Shown: positions 50,599-61,227 of the stretch, piece after piece
Layout: every line of letters starts with the position of its first letter
How positions within the stretch are numbered: the first letter of the stretch is position 1
DNA from: Rhodotorula mucilaginosa
Lineage: Eukaryota > Basidiomycota > Microbotryomycetes > Sporidiobolales > Sporidiobolaceae
Direction: 5' to 3'
Assembly: GCA_034406715.1 (NCBI GenBank)
Contig: CP137870.1
Location: forward strand, 372,001-436,000
Length of the DNA: 64,000 nucleotides
The notes under the pieces: generated by a model
Databases searched by the model: none
What the model was told of the DNA's origin: nothing
Seen by the model: the letters and a program-made list of their open reading frames with translations, nothing else
Translations under genes and position numbers: made by a program

Positions 50599-52177
50599 CT
50601 AATCCTCTGGTCTTCTCCGGGACCCGGCTGCACCTTGTCGTTCCTCGGCGATCCGTCCCAAGAACCGACTCATCTGTTCATACACGACGAACGTGACGCA
50701 CGTGCCGGGCAAGATCCTCACCGCGTTGGTCGCGATCCCCTTGTAGAATCCCGAGAGGCCTTCGCGGGCGTAGGTGCGGCGGATCACGTCCGGGATGGAG
50801 CGGTAGGGCGCGTCGGCGCTCGGGGCTGAGGCGAGGACACCGCGAGGGGAGGAGATGCTGGCGGTACTGGCGCGACTTGAGGGGGAAGAAGCAGATGCGA
50901 GCGTTGTTGTTGATGCGGGCGATGTTGATGCGGTTGCGAGAGATGCAGAGAAAGGGGAAGAAGCAGCAGATGATGGTATCGGTTGATACTGACGAAGCGA
51001 AACAAAGCAAAGCACGGAGAAGGAGTCAGTCACTTTCTTACTGTGCGCCGCAGTGCTAGCTCGCTCCCAAGCGAAGACGAGACGCAGCTCACTTGTATCC
51101 GAGAGCGGATGACTTGGTACGGGTACGTGATGGCGATCGCGACGAGCTTGGCCGAGCCAGACATCAGGATGTACTCTGTGTTGCTCTGCAAAAGTCGCCG
51201 TCGCCCGAACGACATGAGACAAGGGAGAGAAGTCATGGTCAGCATACCGCAATGCCTCGATCTGCACCCATCCCGTGGCGGCATCGCACACGCACCAACC
51301 GCTTGATCTCCTCGTCCGAAGCTCCGGCCCCTATCCGTTTCCGTCGCAGTTCGACTCGCCGCTTCTTGAGCTCTTCGTAGGTCATGAACTGAATCGCGCC
51401 GTTCGAGACGCCAATGAGGGCCAGAGTCATGCCCTTGGACATGCCTCGGAATCCTTCTTCCCGCGCGAGGGTCGACAGGCCGTCTAATGCGATTGATGCA
51501 GTTGTCCAGGTTAGCATTTCGCGCGTCGACCTCCGTACCGACGGGGAGGAAAAGGGGCAGAGGAAGGGTGCTGCTCACGCCAGACGCCGCGATATGCTCG
51601 TTCTTGCGAAGCGTGCGTCGTAAACATTCGGGTCTTGACGACCCAGATCGGATTCGTTATAACAGCCGTGATCACGCCTGCGTGTGGAACTATGGCGTGA
51701 GTGGGTAGGGCAAAGGGAGGGGAAGAAGCGAGGACAGACCAGATGTTGCGGACGCGAGGAGGTGCTGCCCTGCATTCAGCTTGGCGCCCTTGTCCTGCTC
51801 CATTCGAGCTTTGATCATCGAGTACCTGCAAAGCGGAAGGTGGTGTGAGCAAAGTGGGCCGCGTCGAGAGGAGCCGATGCCGCCAAGCAGACTCACCAGA
51901 GAAAGTAGAACCCCCACGAACTGGCATTCCCGACCAGGTTCGGCGTCAAGCCTCGGTACAGCCCTTGCACGCCCCCTTGTTTGACAATCTCTCCGAGTCC
52001 CCACCAGATCTGGTTCAGAGCTCCGCGCGACTTTTGCGCCGTCGAGACTTGCAACTGGACTTTGAGGAGGTCGAGCGGTTGCATGCAGATGGTCGAGACG
52101 ATGCCGGCCGAGACGCCGCAGAAGGCGCTGTCGAGCGCGGGGGTGCCGAATACGGACGCGGTCGGGTTGGTCGACAT
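50599..52177 (-). CDS. FLX1: Mitochondrial FAD/folate-type carrier (Flx1/SLC25A32-like)
   Basis: Inner-membrane carrier. Exons complement(join(50599..50988,51093..51185,51296..51483,51579..51677,51740..51825,51897..52177)), 378 aa. Three mitochondrial-carrier repeats with signatures QPLDLLKVQLQ, NPIWVVKTRM and YPYQVIRSRIQ. The W in the second signature and the line NLVGNASSWGFYFLWYSMIK point to the FLX1/SLC25A32 branch, whose members move FAD or folate. Third-repeat helices include GLSGFYKGIATNAVRILPGT and TFVVYEQMSRFLG. After RSRIQ comes an in-frame Ser/Ala/Thr-rich insertion of about 55 residues, absent from typical carriers, before PYRSIPDVIRRTYAREG. Its codons (TCT, GCA, TCA, ACA) differ from the rest of the gene. 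Other carriers such as NAD or pyrimidine carriers are less likely. Confidence 0.87.
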
Positions 52178-52925
52178 GGCGCCTTGGGGAGAGAGACTTC
52201 GAGTTGTTTGAGAGGAGCGGCAGGTGTCGAGGAAAGGGTTGGCGGCGGCGTAGACACTCTCCGGATTCGCCCGCAGAGTCCTGGATGGCTCTGTGGCCGA
52301 GAACGAGTCGCCCGTTGACGTCTAGAATGCGGATATGCGAGGTTGAACCGCCGCAAGTGTCGATTCGCCCCTTGATTCAGACTTTTCGGCGAGCCGTCGA
52401 GGAAGGCAGATGCGCGATGTCAGCCCTGCGGCACGAGATGGCGCGGCCGGAGTGAAAGCAGCAACTCACTGTATCCCCTTGTGACTAGCCAAGCACTGTA
52501 TGATGCCGCGTAACAGAGTGCGAGGGTCGCGAGACTCGGATTCGGGTGGTTGCGAGTTACGAGCGAATCACGGCGGAGTGAGTCCGCGTTGACGGTGCGC
52601 GGTCGAATGCGGTCGGTATTTCGTAGACAGCGAGTGACCTGTAGCCGCACTCTCTCTCTCTGCTCTGCTGAGTGTCAGTTAGCGGGAGGCAGACGAGTGT
52701 AGGCGGTGGCGGTGCTCGTTCAGCGTCCTTCTGCTTCCGCGTGAATCAGCCTGGCTTGACCTTCTCACCTCGAGTCTGCACTCAAGCTCGCGCGACGGTC
52801 TACGCGCGACAGCGAGAGTGCCAACGACCTGCTCAGTCCCTGGAGCGCTCTGCTCTCGATACCTCGCCGGGAAGCGTCCGCGTACCGCACTGCCCCACCC
52901 TGCTCCCCACCTCGGCAGCGTCGAC
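52178..52925. promoter_or_regulatory. Divergent upstream region, FLX1-like carrier / hydrolase
   Basis: 748 bp between two divergent start codons. Short open frames on both strands have no family resemblance. A TCTCTCTCTC run sits near 52651. Promoters for both genes are presumed here. Confidence 0.45.
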
Positions 52926-54640
52926 ATGACCTGGACACCAGTCACCGAAGAAGAGCGCGCGTACTACAGCGTGCCGAAGCCCGCTCCTGCGCTCATCTCG
53001 GAGCTCTTGCACCGACCCGAACCGGCAGGAGATCCTACCTGGGGCAGGGCACCCCTTCCTCGAGCTCCTGACGAAGCAAGGATCCGCGCAACGCATGGGC
53101 ATAGGGACGGGAAAGTCTGGCTCGACGAGCATACAAAAGACGAATGGGTCGCGTACCAGGTCTGGGAACCGACAAAGGGGTCGCAGGACAGAGGTGCGCG
53201 CGTTTCCTGACTTTTCCCTCCCGCACGTGCTCTATCTTCAAGTCGACACAGGAGTGCGGTACTCATGATTACCACTCGACAGAGTGCGATCTCGTGTTCT
53301 GCCACGGAATCAACGACTACGGAGGCAAGTTTGCCGTGCACGCAGACCACTTCCTCGATGCAGGGGTACGTACGACGGATACATCATCGAAAAGCATAAG
53401 AGCGGGAACTGATAGTCTTCCGCTTTTGCTGCCGCCGCCGGTGCAGTACCGCGTCGTCGTACCCGATTTGCCAGGCCATGGCCGGTCAACGGGCATTCAC
53501 GTCTACACGCCTCGCATGGAAGCCCTCGCCGACGCCGTCTACGCCGTCATCAAAGACGTCGCATTGCAAGACTCGCGCCTCGTCCAAGAACAAGAAGGGT
53601 CGTACACCCAAACGCGAAAGGTGTTTGTGGCCGGACAGTCGCTCGGCGGGTTCACGGCGACCCTGACGTGTCTGTGAGTCCTCGAGCACGGTCGACACGA
53701 AACTCAGGAAGAGCGCTCAGCTTAGCTCAACCGTCTCTCCTTCTTTCCCCCGTCGATGATGACTTACCACCACCAGGAAATACGGCGCCCCGGTCGACAC
53801 CTCCCTCCCCTCTGCCTCGCACGCCTCGTTCCGCCCCACCATCTCGGGCGGCATCTTCCTCTGCCCAATGCTCGCCATCTCGCCCGAATCCCGCCCCGCT
53901 TACGCAGTCGAGCTCGCCGCGCGGGCACTGGCGAGCATTGCCGGACCGCTACCGTTCGCGAGTGCCAACAAGGGCAAGAATTCGGAGGACCCTTCGGTCG
54001 AGGAACAGTTTGACCGTTGAGTTTTCTCGTCGTCGCTCTCGTTCACTCGCCCCCATGGTGTCGGTGTTCGCGATACGGAGTTGACCCGGGTTCGCGATGC
54101 GCTCCTTTTCGTCTGTCTCGCAGAGGATCCACAGACCTACTCGGGCAAACTCCGCATCGCGACGGGCCTCGCCGTCTTGCAGGTCCGTAACCGTATCAGC
54201 TCCGTTCACCGCCCAGTCTCGAAAAGGTTCCGCTCTCCCGGCCACAAACTGACTCGGCTCACATTCGCGCTCTTTGAACGAAATGTTCGAGTGCAGGCCA
54301 TCACCGAGATCAACGACAAGTTGTCGCACCTTCGCGTCCCGTTCCTGCTGTGTCACGGAACCGGCGACCGCGTCACCTCGTACCATGGCTCGGAACGCCT
54401 CCTCCGAGAAGCAGAGTCGACAGACAAAGAGCTCAAGCTCTACCCTGACGTGCGTGGTCGTCATGCCATTTTGGTGATATCTGCTCACGCGAGAAAGAGA
54501 GTCAAGGTATACTCACCTTCGTGTATACCGCAAACGCGCAGTATCAGCACATTCTCTTACGCAAAGGAAAAGACGCGGCGGACGACATGCGGCGGCAGAC
54601 GGTCCTGAACGACATGCTCGAGTGGCTCGACAGGCATTGA
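52926..54640 (+). CDS. Monoglyceride-lipase-like alpha/beta hydrolase
   Basis: Serine hydrolase of the Hydrolase_4 (lysophospholipase/monoacylglycerol lipase) group. Exons join(52926..53193,53283..53365,53447..53673,53777..54015,54124..54182,54297..54449,54542..54640), 375 aa. The oxyanion region is DLVFCHGINDYGGKF; then YRVVVPDLPGHGRSTG, nucleophile elbow GQSLGG, GIFLCPMLAISP, the Asp of CHGTGDRVTSYHGS and the His of YQHILLRKG near the C-terminus. The triad is complete and the order fits monoglyceride lipase. The N-terminal about 85 residues before the fold are longer than in budding-yeast Yju3. No signal peptide; cytosol or lipid-droplet surface is likely. Substrate preference within the group cannot be read from sequence. 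Confidence 0.85.
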
Positions 54641-54751
54641 GGTGCAGCCCCCGCTCTCAATAGAAGAAACGCTACATCTATATTCGCGGGTTTCGCTGTC
54701 ACGTAGTAGCATTTCCGATGCAATGGCGATTCACCACCCACTCCGTCGCAA

Positions 54752-55963
54752 TCAAGTGACAATCTCTTTTTCGTAAACGCTCATGTCCCAACTACCCACC
54801 TCGATCCCGCCCGGTTTCCTGACCACGCACGTGATCCCCTCCGTTCCGAGGACGTTCGCCCGTGCAGTCCCGACTCCTTGTCCTTGATACGCCTTTTCGC
54901 GCTCCTGTGCCGCCCGCCGTTGCTCCGCCACGACTTGGTCGAACCGGATTCCCTTACGAAAGACGGGTTTCTTGCGCGGATGCGTCGTGATGTGTAACGC
55001 GAGGGGGAACGTCGGCCATTGTCCGTCCACGAGCGTAGGCGGGTCGAGCGGATCGGCTGCAGCGGAGGCGGGGGGTGGCGGTGGGCTTGAGATGGAAGGC
55101 CAGAACGGCGGCGCGTAGTGGTGCGAGTAGAAGGGGAAGCCGTCTTGCGAGGTGTGTCGTAGGATGGAATGCGGTCGAAACACCCACTGCGTGATAAAGA
55201 CGAGGGGGGCGATCGTGCGGCGTAGGCGAGCGATCGCGGTGACTAAGAGTCGGAGCGGAGGTTGCTCGGCGGGGCGAGTGTACCCTGCACGAGCTGCAGT
55301 CTCCGCAGCAGTGGTGGTGGCCGCGAATTGCTGCTGCTGCTGCTGCTTCTGCTCGAGTTCAAACTGGTCGATCCAAGCAAACTCGCTCATGCCATCAATG
55401 AGGACCGTCCCGAGCTCGTCGAACGCATTCGTCTTGGTCCATTCGGGGAGGTTCTGCACGGTCGCAGCGAGTTGGAGCATCGACGACGGGTAAAAGACAT
55501 GCAGCCGCGACAAGCACTCGTCGACGAGCGAGTCGATCTCTTCGTCCCGAGGCGCTCCGATCCCCTTGGGAGCGCGGTAGCGAGTCACGAGAGTGACGAT
55601 TTGGTGTCGGACGAGGACGGCGAGGCGGTCAATGTCGAATCGCCCTGTGCAGTCGATCCAGACGACGGTTTCCTCCTTGCCTCCGATGGGGATCTCGAGC
55701 ACCTGCCGGTCTATACGGACGTGCGCGTTGCGCATGAGGATGGCCGTGGCGGCGAGGTAGAGCAGCAGCGTCGTCTTGCCACTCGAGGGCAGGCCTTGCA
55801 GCTCGACGACGTCCCCGCGGCGGAGTGGGGTCCCGGCATTGTCCAGGACCGAGTCGAGTCCGCTTATAAAGGTGGTCGGGAGCGAGGTCGAAGAGCGGAC
55901 GGTCGAGATGAGCGAGCGCGCCGTCTCGACGCCGATCGTGGTCGAGAGCTTGGCTGGATCCAT
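54752..55963 (-). CDS. XRCC2-like RecA-fold DNA-repair protein
   Basis: Probable Rad51 paralog for homologous recombination. Single exon, 403 aa from the ATG at 55961-55963 (MDPAKLSTTIGVETARS). The frame stays open to an ATG at 56093-56095, but that would leave six bases to the divergent SLX9 start, so the inner ATG is preferred. Walker A region: GDVVELQGLPSSGKTT; then EETVVWIDCTGRFDIDRL and Walker B TVLIDGMSEF. The spacing and the VELQGLP.SGKT pattern fit XRCC2 rather than Rad51, Rad55 or Rad57. A polyglutamine run (EQKQQQQQQQF) and a Pro-rich loop are inserted after Walker B. The lack of introns is unusual in this window. Confidence 0.75.
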   Translation of the reverse strand: MDPAKLSTTIGVETARSLISTVRSSTSLPTTFISGLDSVLDNAGTPLRRGDVVELQGLPSSGKTTLLLYLAATAILMRNAHVRIDRQVLEIPIGGKEETVVWIDCTGRFDIDRLAVLVRHQIVTLVTRYRAPKGIGAPRDEEIDSLVDECLSRLHVFYPSSMLQLAATVQNLPEWTKTNAFDELGTVLIDGMSEFAWIDQFELEQKQQQQQQFAATTTAAETAARAGYTRPAEQPPLRLLVTAIARLRRTIAPLVFITQWVFRPHSILRHTSQDGFPFYSHHYAPPFWPSISSPPPPPASAAADPLDPPTLVDGQWPTFPLALHITTHPRKKPVFRKGIRFDQVVAEQRRAAQEREKAYQGQGVGTARANVLGTEGITCVVRKPGGIEVGSWDMSVYEKEIVT

Positions 55964-56101
55964 CTCGTCGGCTTGCTCGCTCAGTCTGCTATGGCTCTCG
56001 ACATTGCCAGCTCTGTATGCGAGTGAAGCGGCGAGTTCAAGAGTTGCGCGTGATCGGGACGAGGCGTCGCCCTTGCTCGCTCTCCTGCGCCTCATACGAC
56101 C

Positions 56102-57076
56102 ATGGTAAGCATATGTTCGGGCAGAGTATGCACCGAGATTATGCTAAGCCGCTCTACCATCTCTGCAGCCTCGACCGACCCGCGCGCGGACTTCGTTGCC
56201 CGGCCATTCTCGCGCTGCAAAGCTCAAGCCAGATGCCGTTGTCACCGCGCCAGATGGACTCGACGATTCGTACATGATGGCGCCGGAAGAGATGGCTCCC
56301 ATCGCGGTGCGTTCGCTCTCGGAGGAGAGACGTGAGGACGGCCGAAGCTGATGGTGCCTCCGTCTCTTGGTGCAGGCGGTCAAGGCAGCTGCGGCTGCCA
56401 GTGGGCCAGCCCGCGTAATGGAGCCGGAACACCACGATGAAGAGACAGAAGAGCCGCGGGAGCACAAGCACAAGCAGACAAAGGCCGAGAAGGCGTACAA
56501 CAAGCGGAAACAGCTCCTCGAAAGTGCGTTCTGTCAGAGCGCGTTGGACACGCGAGACTCTGCTGACGCATTCTTCACACGTAGAATTGAACGCGAGCAC
56601 GGCACCGTACTCCAAATCTCACAACCGGCGACTCCGGCGGGCCGCGCGGCCGCAAAACAACCTCGTCACGACTTTGCAAGAGGTCGAAGCCGTCTTGCCT
56701 TCGATCGAGCCCGCTTTCGACATGTCAGACGAGGCGGATGCTTTCGAGGTGGAAGCGGAAGAAGCGGAAGAGTACGAAGAAGCTGAGACGGCAGCCTCGG
56801 GCAAGGGCAAGACGGGCGGGAAGGGCAAGGAAAAGCTGACGGCGAAAAAACGCCAGCGAGTCCTGTGCGTCCCTTTCTTTTCTTAGGTCCGGTGTTCTCC
56901 TCCCTGGCAGATCTGACCTGCCCATGCTCTCCATCGACAGGACGGCGGAATCGACTCGTCTCCCCGCCGTCATCAAGAACGAATCGTTTGCCGCGTCGCC
57001 GTTCGCCACCATCCGCCAACATACCCTCAACACGCTCGCGATGCAGAAGAACCCGCCTGGCAAGAAGGCAAAGTAG
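56102..57076 (+). CDS. SLX9: Ribosome biogenesis protein Slx9
   Basis: Pre-40S assembly and export factor, nucleolar. Exons join(56102..56104,56169..56306,56376..56523,56585..56864,56941..57076), 234 aa. The first coding exon is only ATG, spliced to PRPTRARTSLPGHSRAAKLK. Conserved parts: KQTKAEKAYNKRKQLLEKL, then APYSKSHNRRLRRAARPQ, an acidic stretch (EVEAEEAEEYEEAE), a Lys-rich stretch, and the C-terminal block NESFAASPFATIRQHTLNTL. The SKSH.RR and SPFA.IR.H pieces are the family hallmarks. Divergent from the XRCC2-like gene; the two share a promoter region of at most about 138 bp. Confidence 0.8.
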
Positions 57077-57715
57077 CAGTCCTCCTCGCCAGTTTCTGTT
57101 TCAGTTTCAAGTATAACCTTGTTGTCTTTGATATGCAGTTTTTCTTTTTTGCATGATCGCGCTCAAGAGCCGGGTGCCCGCCAGCAGGCCCCGCTCGCTA
57201 GCAGCGTTGGTCAAGACGTCGGCATCGACTCATGGGCGGTCGGGACGTCTACCTGCGCACGGTGATGTCTATTGGTGTCCGACGCCGCCGCCCCTGACGG
57301 TCGGCTTCTCGCGGCCTCGCATGATCGAGAGTGGGTCTCGCCTCGCGGCGTGACGAGATGCGTATCGACTGGGTCCCTCAGAGCGACTCAGATCTACGGG
57401 GGCAAGAAATGTAGTGTAAGTAAAATTCCGAGAATGCGGCGGTCACGTCAGAGCTCGGCGCTTGCACTGCTCCGCTCGGCGCTCCTCCTCTCCATGCCTT
57501 ACAGTTCACACTTGTCCACAGCTTGTCCGATACTGGCTTGCCCGCTCAAAAGGTCTATACAAGGTTTCCGCTGACCAATTCGCGTTCCTCCCCGTTGCGC
57601 TTGGATCGCTCTCCGCACAACGCACCGAGGGGCGAGCGCACACACCGCCGCGGACAAGCTGGTCAGCAGACAGACACAGGTTTCCTTCTCATCTCTCACT
57701 TGCTTCCGTGCTATC
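57077..57715. other. Intergenic upstream of the aspartic protease
   Basis: 639 bp with the SLX9 3' end and the protease promoter. No coding frame supported. Confidence 0.45.
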
Positions 57716-59385
57716 ATGCTCGCTTCGGGTTCTGTGGGTGCTTTGAGCACCGTCTTCACGCTCCTTGCATGCCTTTCATTCGTTTCTGGGTTGGCCGCCG
57801 GCCCGTCTCGTCTGTCCGACTCTTCTCCTGCAACCGCCCGTATCGCTCTGACGAAGCGTGGTCGACGCGGATGGCTCGCTTCCCGCTTGACCGACGATGA
57901 CGGCGTGGCCGACCTCGCGAACCTCAAGAACGCCGTCTCGGCGGCAAGTGCCAAGTACCGTTTCGGAGCAGCCCGTATCTACTCGCAGACCGGGCATGTC
58001 CTTCCCGGTTTCTCGCTCGGTTCGTTCCAATCGTGGTCAAAGTTGGCACTCGCGACCGATCACGCCAGCATCAAGAAGCGGCAGCAGGCTACCCTCATCA
58101 ACTACATCGATGGAGCCTTTTGGGGCGGCAAGATCGAGATCGGCACACCGCCGCAATGCTTCGATGTCGTGAGTCCGCAACCGTGGTTGGTAAACCGAGG
58201 AAGCGGGAGACTTTACTTCTGCGGCGCTTCAGGTTTTCGACACCGGCAGCAGCGATGCCTGGGTTCCGGGCGAGGGCGTGACGGGCTACACGACCTTCAA
58301 CGTATCTGCATCCAGCACTGCCAAGGCTACCGGTCGTAACTTCGCAATTCGGTACGGCGACGGCTCGACCGTCGAGGGACCTGTGTTCCAGGACACGATC
58401 ACCGTCGCCGGCTTGACCGCCAAGCTAGCTTGGTTCTCTGCCATCAATACGATGGCGATTCGCTTCCCAGAGTCCCCTGTCGATGGCATCGTCGGCATGG
58501 GTCTCGAAGCGTTATCCAATATTGGGGAGCCGCCGTTCTTCCAGAGCTTGGTCGAGCAAGGCGTGGTCGCCCAGAACGTGTTCAGCTTTACGCTCGGTGA
58601 TGGTGACGAGGGAGAACTGTACCTCGGCGGGTCCGACAGCAGCAAGTATTCGGGCGAGATTGTCACGAGTCCGGTCATTGACCAAGGCTTTTGGATGGTA
58701 CAAGGAGGAGCGCTCGTCGATGGCAAACAGATTTCTCAGAATGCCAACATGATTATCGAGTGCGTCATTACTGCTGGATGTTCATCAGAATACCTCACTG
58801 ATGCCTTCGCCACCGCAGCACCGGCACCACCCTGGTCGTTGTGAGACTGATTCTCTTGTTTTTCTCGCGCATGGATATTCCCCTCGCCAAAGGGGAAGCA
58901 GACTGACCGCAGAATGGCAGGCTCCACTTGCCGAGGCGGACAAGCTCTTCGCGCAGGTTCCAACCGCCGAAGTGTTCGGGACCGGCGGCGCCTACAACTT
59001 CTACAGTTACGACTGCGCCGCTGCTTTCACGGTCCAGCTCGAGATCGGGGGGGTCATTTATGCCATTCCGGAGAAGTGTGAGCTCTTTGCCTCGCTTGCG
59101 ACAAGTTTGCTTTAGCTTACCAGATCTCGAATCGCTTCCTCCGCGATCCCTAGATTTCAATATGGGTCTTACCGAGCCCGGAGTAAATCACATTCCGACG
59201 GCCTTTCTCCCGTGTCGACGCGTTCGCTAATAAGCCTTTCCGCACAGAGTACGCGGTGCGTGGCTGGAATCGCTGGCGCTGACATCGGCCTCGATGCGTG
59301 GATCATCGGGGGCGTTTTCCTGCAATCGGTGATGTCGGTCTTTGACGCCACCGCCATGACCGTCGGCTTTGCTTCCCTCGCCTGA
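57716..59385 (+). CDS. Secreted pepsin-like aspartic protease (A1 family)
   Basis: Exported endopeptidase. Clear exons: 57716..58168, 58233..58759, 58819..58840, 58921..59075; the last part, to the stop at 59383-59385, is certainly coding from about 59250, but one or two junctions between 59075 and 59250 are not resolved. Signal peptide MLASGSVGALSTVFTLLACLSFVSG, a prosegment of about 100 residues ending at a KKR site, then GKIEIGTPPQ. First catalytic Asp in VFDTGSSDAW, flap Tyr in IRYGDGSTVEG. The second Asp arises only by splicing 58759 to 58819, giving IIDTGTTLVV; this 22-nt exon is well supported. The C-terminal part has CVAGIAGADIGLDAWIIGG and FDATAMTVGFASLA. Both catalytic Asp are present, so activity is expected. 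Confidence 0.85.
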
Positions 59386-59745
59386 GCACAGTCGCCACAG
59401 CCCCGCAAGCGTGTACAATATCGCTCCTTATACAGATCTGCACACTCCTTGAACTCTTCACCTTTCCTTGCTACATCTTTAGCCTTCACGTGGTGTTGCC
59501 GGAACTCGGCAGGTTGACAAGTGCAACAATGCTGGTCATGTTGCCTCTCCTCTTTTAGATTGACCACATGAACAGGGTTGCGAAAAGCTTCGATGCAGCA
59601 TGAGGTACGCGCAGGGAAGTGAAGGCAACAAGTGTATGAATGCGAGTGTGAGAGAGAGAGCGGACTGCCGTAAAGAGTACGACATGACGGGAATCTATAT
59701 ACGAACAGATGCGGGGTATAAGGGTCTATAAGAGGGTGGCCGGTT
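59386..59745. other. Convergent 3' regions
   Basis: 360 bp between the protease and the minus-strand Mpv17-family gene. Contains a short GA-rich run near 59650. No gene seen. Confidence 0.45.
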
Positions 59746-60828
59746 CTATTCCATGACTTCGGCGGCGGCGATGAGAATGTCACGCGAGAGGGCTTCTTCC
59801 GGCGTGAGCCCGCCGCGCGACTGCGCCGACGCGAGGAAGGTGTTCCACCCGATCGAGATGACGTTCATGAAGGGCGGTCGAGCGTAGAGGGGCACGACGG
59901 AGAGGTTGATCAGGTTGGCGGGACCGAACACGGCCCACTGTTTCTGCACGGTCGGCCAGAGTCGTTCCTCGAGGCGCTCGTAGATGCCCTGCGGCGCGTC
60001 GGGGATGGCCGGAGTCCGGAACGGACGAGCCTCCATGGTACCTTGCGCGGCATAGAACAGGCAGGTAGCGAACGGCGAAAAGAAGGTGAGGTCGGTCGCG
60101 GTGCGTGCGAGAACGGCTGCGTTTGCAAGACGAAAGAAAGAGTCAGCGCCTCGAATCCTTGCACAGGTGCTGGCGCGTTCCTCTTCTCCGAGTGAGCTCA
60201 GGGGACATAGATGATATTGTGTATGCTCGTCATGAATCGTTCCGCCATATTGGTAACAGCGTAACACGAGTTTTCATCATCGCTCGGGGGGAGGAAGGGG
60301 AACGGGTGTCGCAGCGGATATATGGCACTCACTCGTGACGCGGTTGCGCAGGTTGATACGGTTAAGGACTCGGTGCCAGGTGTTCTGCAGGTCCAGCGGG
60401 GACGTCTGCGTGTCAGCCGAACGCATTTGAAGAAGAGACGGCCTGCCGATGACACGACACTCGGTCAGCGCCGAAGCCACTCACCGAGCACGGCGCAAAC
60501 ACCAATCCACCATAGGCCATCAGTCGGCGAGTCTTGTACCACTGTGTATGAGGACGCTCGAGATCAGCTGGGCTGGATTCGACGGACGAGAGCAGGAGCC
60601 TCCTCCTCACCTCGATTTCATCCAGGCGCTTCTCCTCGAAGCCGAGTTGGTGGATCAGGTCGCCAGTGCCAGCGCAAATACTGGCCGTGACCATCTGGGT
60701 GGGCAGTGTCCATCGCTGCAGCAGTCGAACTGGGTGCACAGGCCCTCACATCAGCGGGTGTCGAGGTGTTGGGCGAACGCGGCCGGATGAGGTGCTCACT
60801 CACCATAGCCGCGGAAGAGAAAAGCCAT
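59746..60828 (-). CDS. Mpv17/PMP22 family membrane protein
   Basis: Small four-helix membrane protein of the mitochondrial inner membrane or peroxisome (relatives Sym1, Mpv17, PXMP2). Exons complement(join(59746..60116,60333..60384,60485..60541,60611..60729,60804..60828)), 207 aa, the normal size. Family features: basic start MAFLFRGYVRLLQRW, VTASICAGTGDLIHQ (first helix with the conserved GD), RRLMAYGGLVFAPCS, and the signature tail YERLEERLWPTVQKQWAVFG with NLINLSVVPLYARPPFMNV and WNTFLASAQS. The acceptors at 60542 and 60385 were chosen over nearby alternatives because they best fit the family spacing. Which organelle it occupies cannot be told. Function in the family is stress-related and still debated. 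Confidence 0.8.
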
Positions 60829-61227
60829 TAAAGGCTGAGCCGCGCAGTGCGAGCTCGCTCAATCTGGGCGGAGTGTCGTCGCGATCTCCCAGAGAGGGCC
60901 TGTCGAGCTGAGGGTGTAGAGGAGCGCTTGAGCAGGAGAAGACGAAAGAGAAAAAAAGGGGGCGCGGCTCCGACCTGGCACAGCCGAGGAACGCGTGATT
61001 CTGATCTAGACTCGCGGAGAGCCGTCAGCGGACAAAAGGCCACCCAAATGCCCGCGGGAATTTTTTCGTTGCGCAAAACAGTCGAGCGCCGGGAGAAAAA
61101 GATTGCGCCCGTCGAGAGGATGAGCGTTGCCGTATGGAGAAGGCCAGATGACTCTCTCAGCCTCGGCGATTACTCCTGTTGCGACGCGATCCAGCGCAAG
61201 GGAACAATGTTGCGTGCAAGGGATTCC
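60829..61227. other. Intergenic: Mpv17-family promoter and 3' side of two-TM gene
   Basis: 399 bp; no supported coding sequence. Confidence 0.45.

Noticed and set aside
56093-56095. Upstream ATG as start of the XRCC2-like gene
   Set aside because: Adds 44 Arg/Ser-rich residues without family similarity and leaves six bases to the divergent SLX9 start; the ATG at 55961-55963 is preferred, though not proven.
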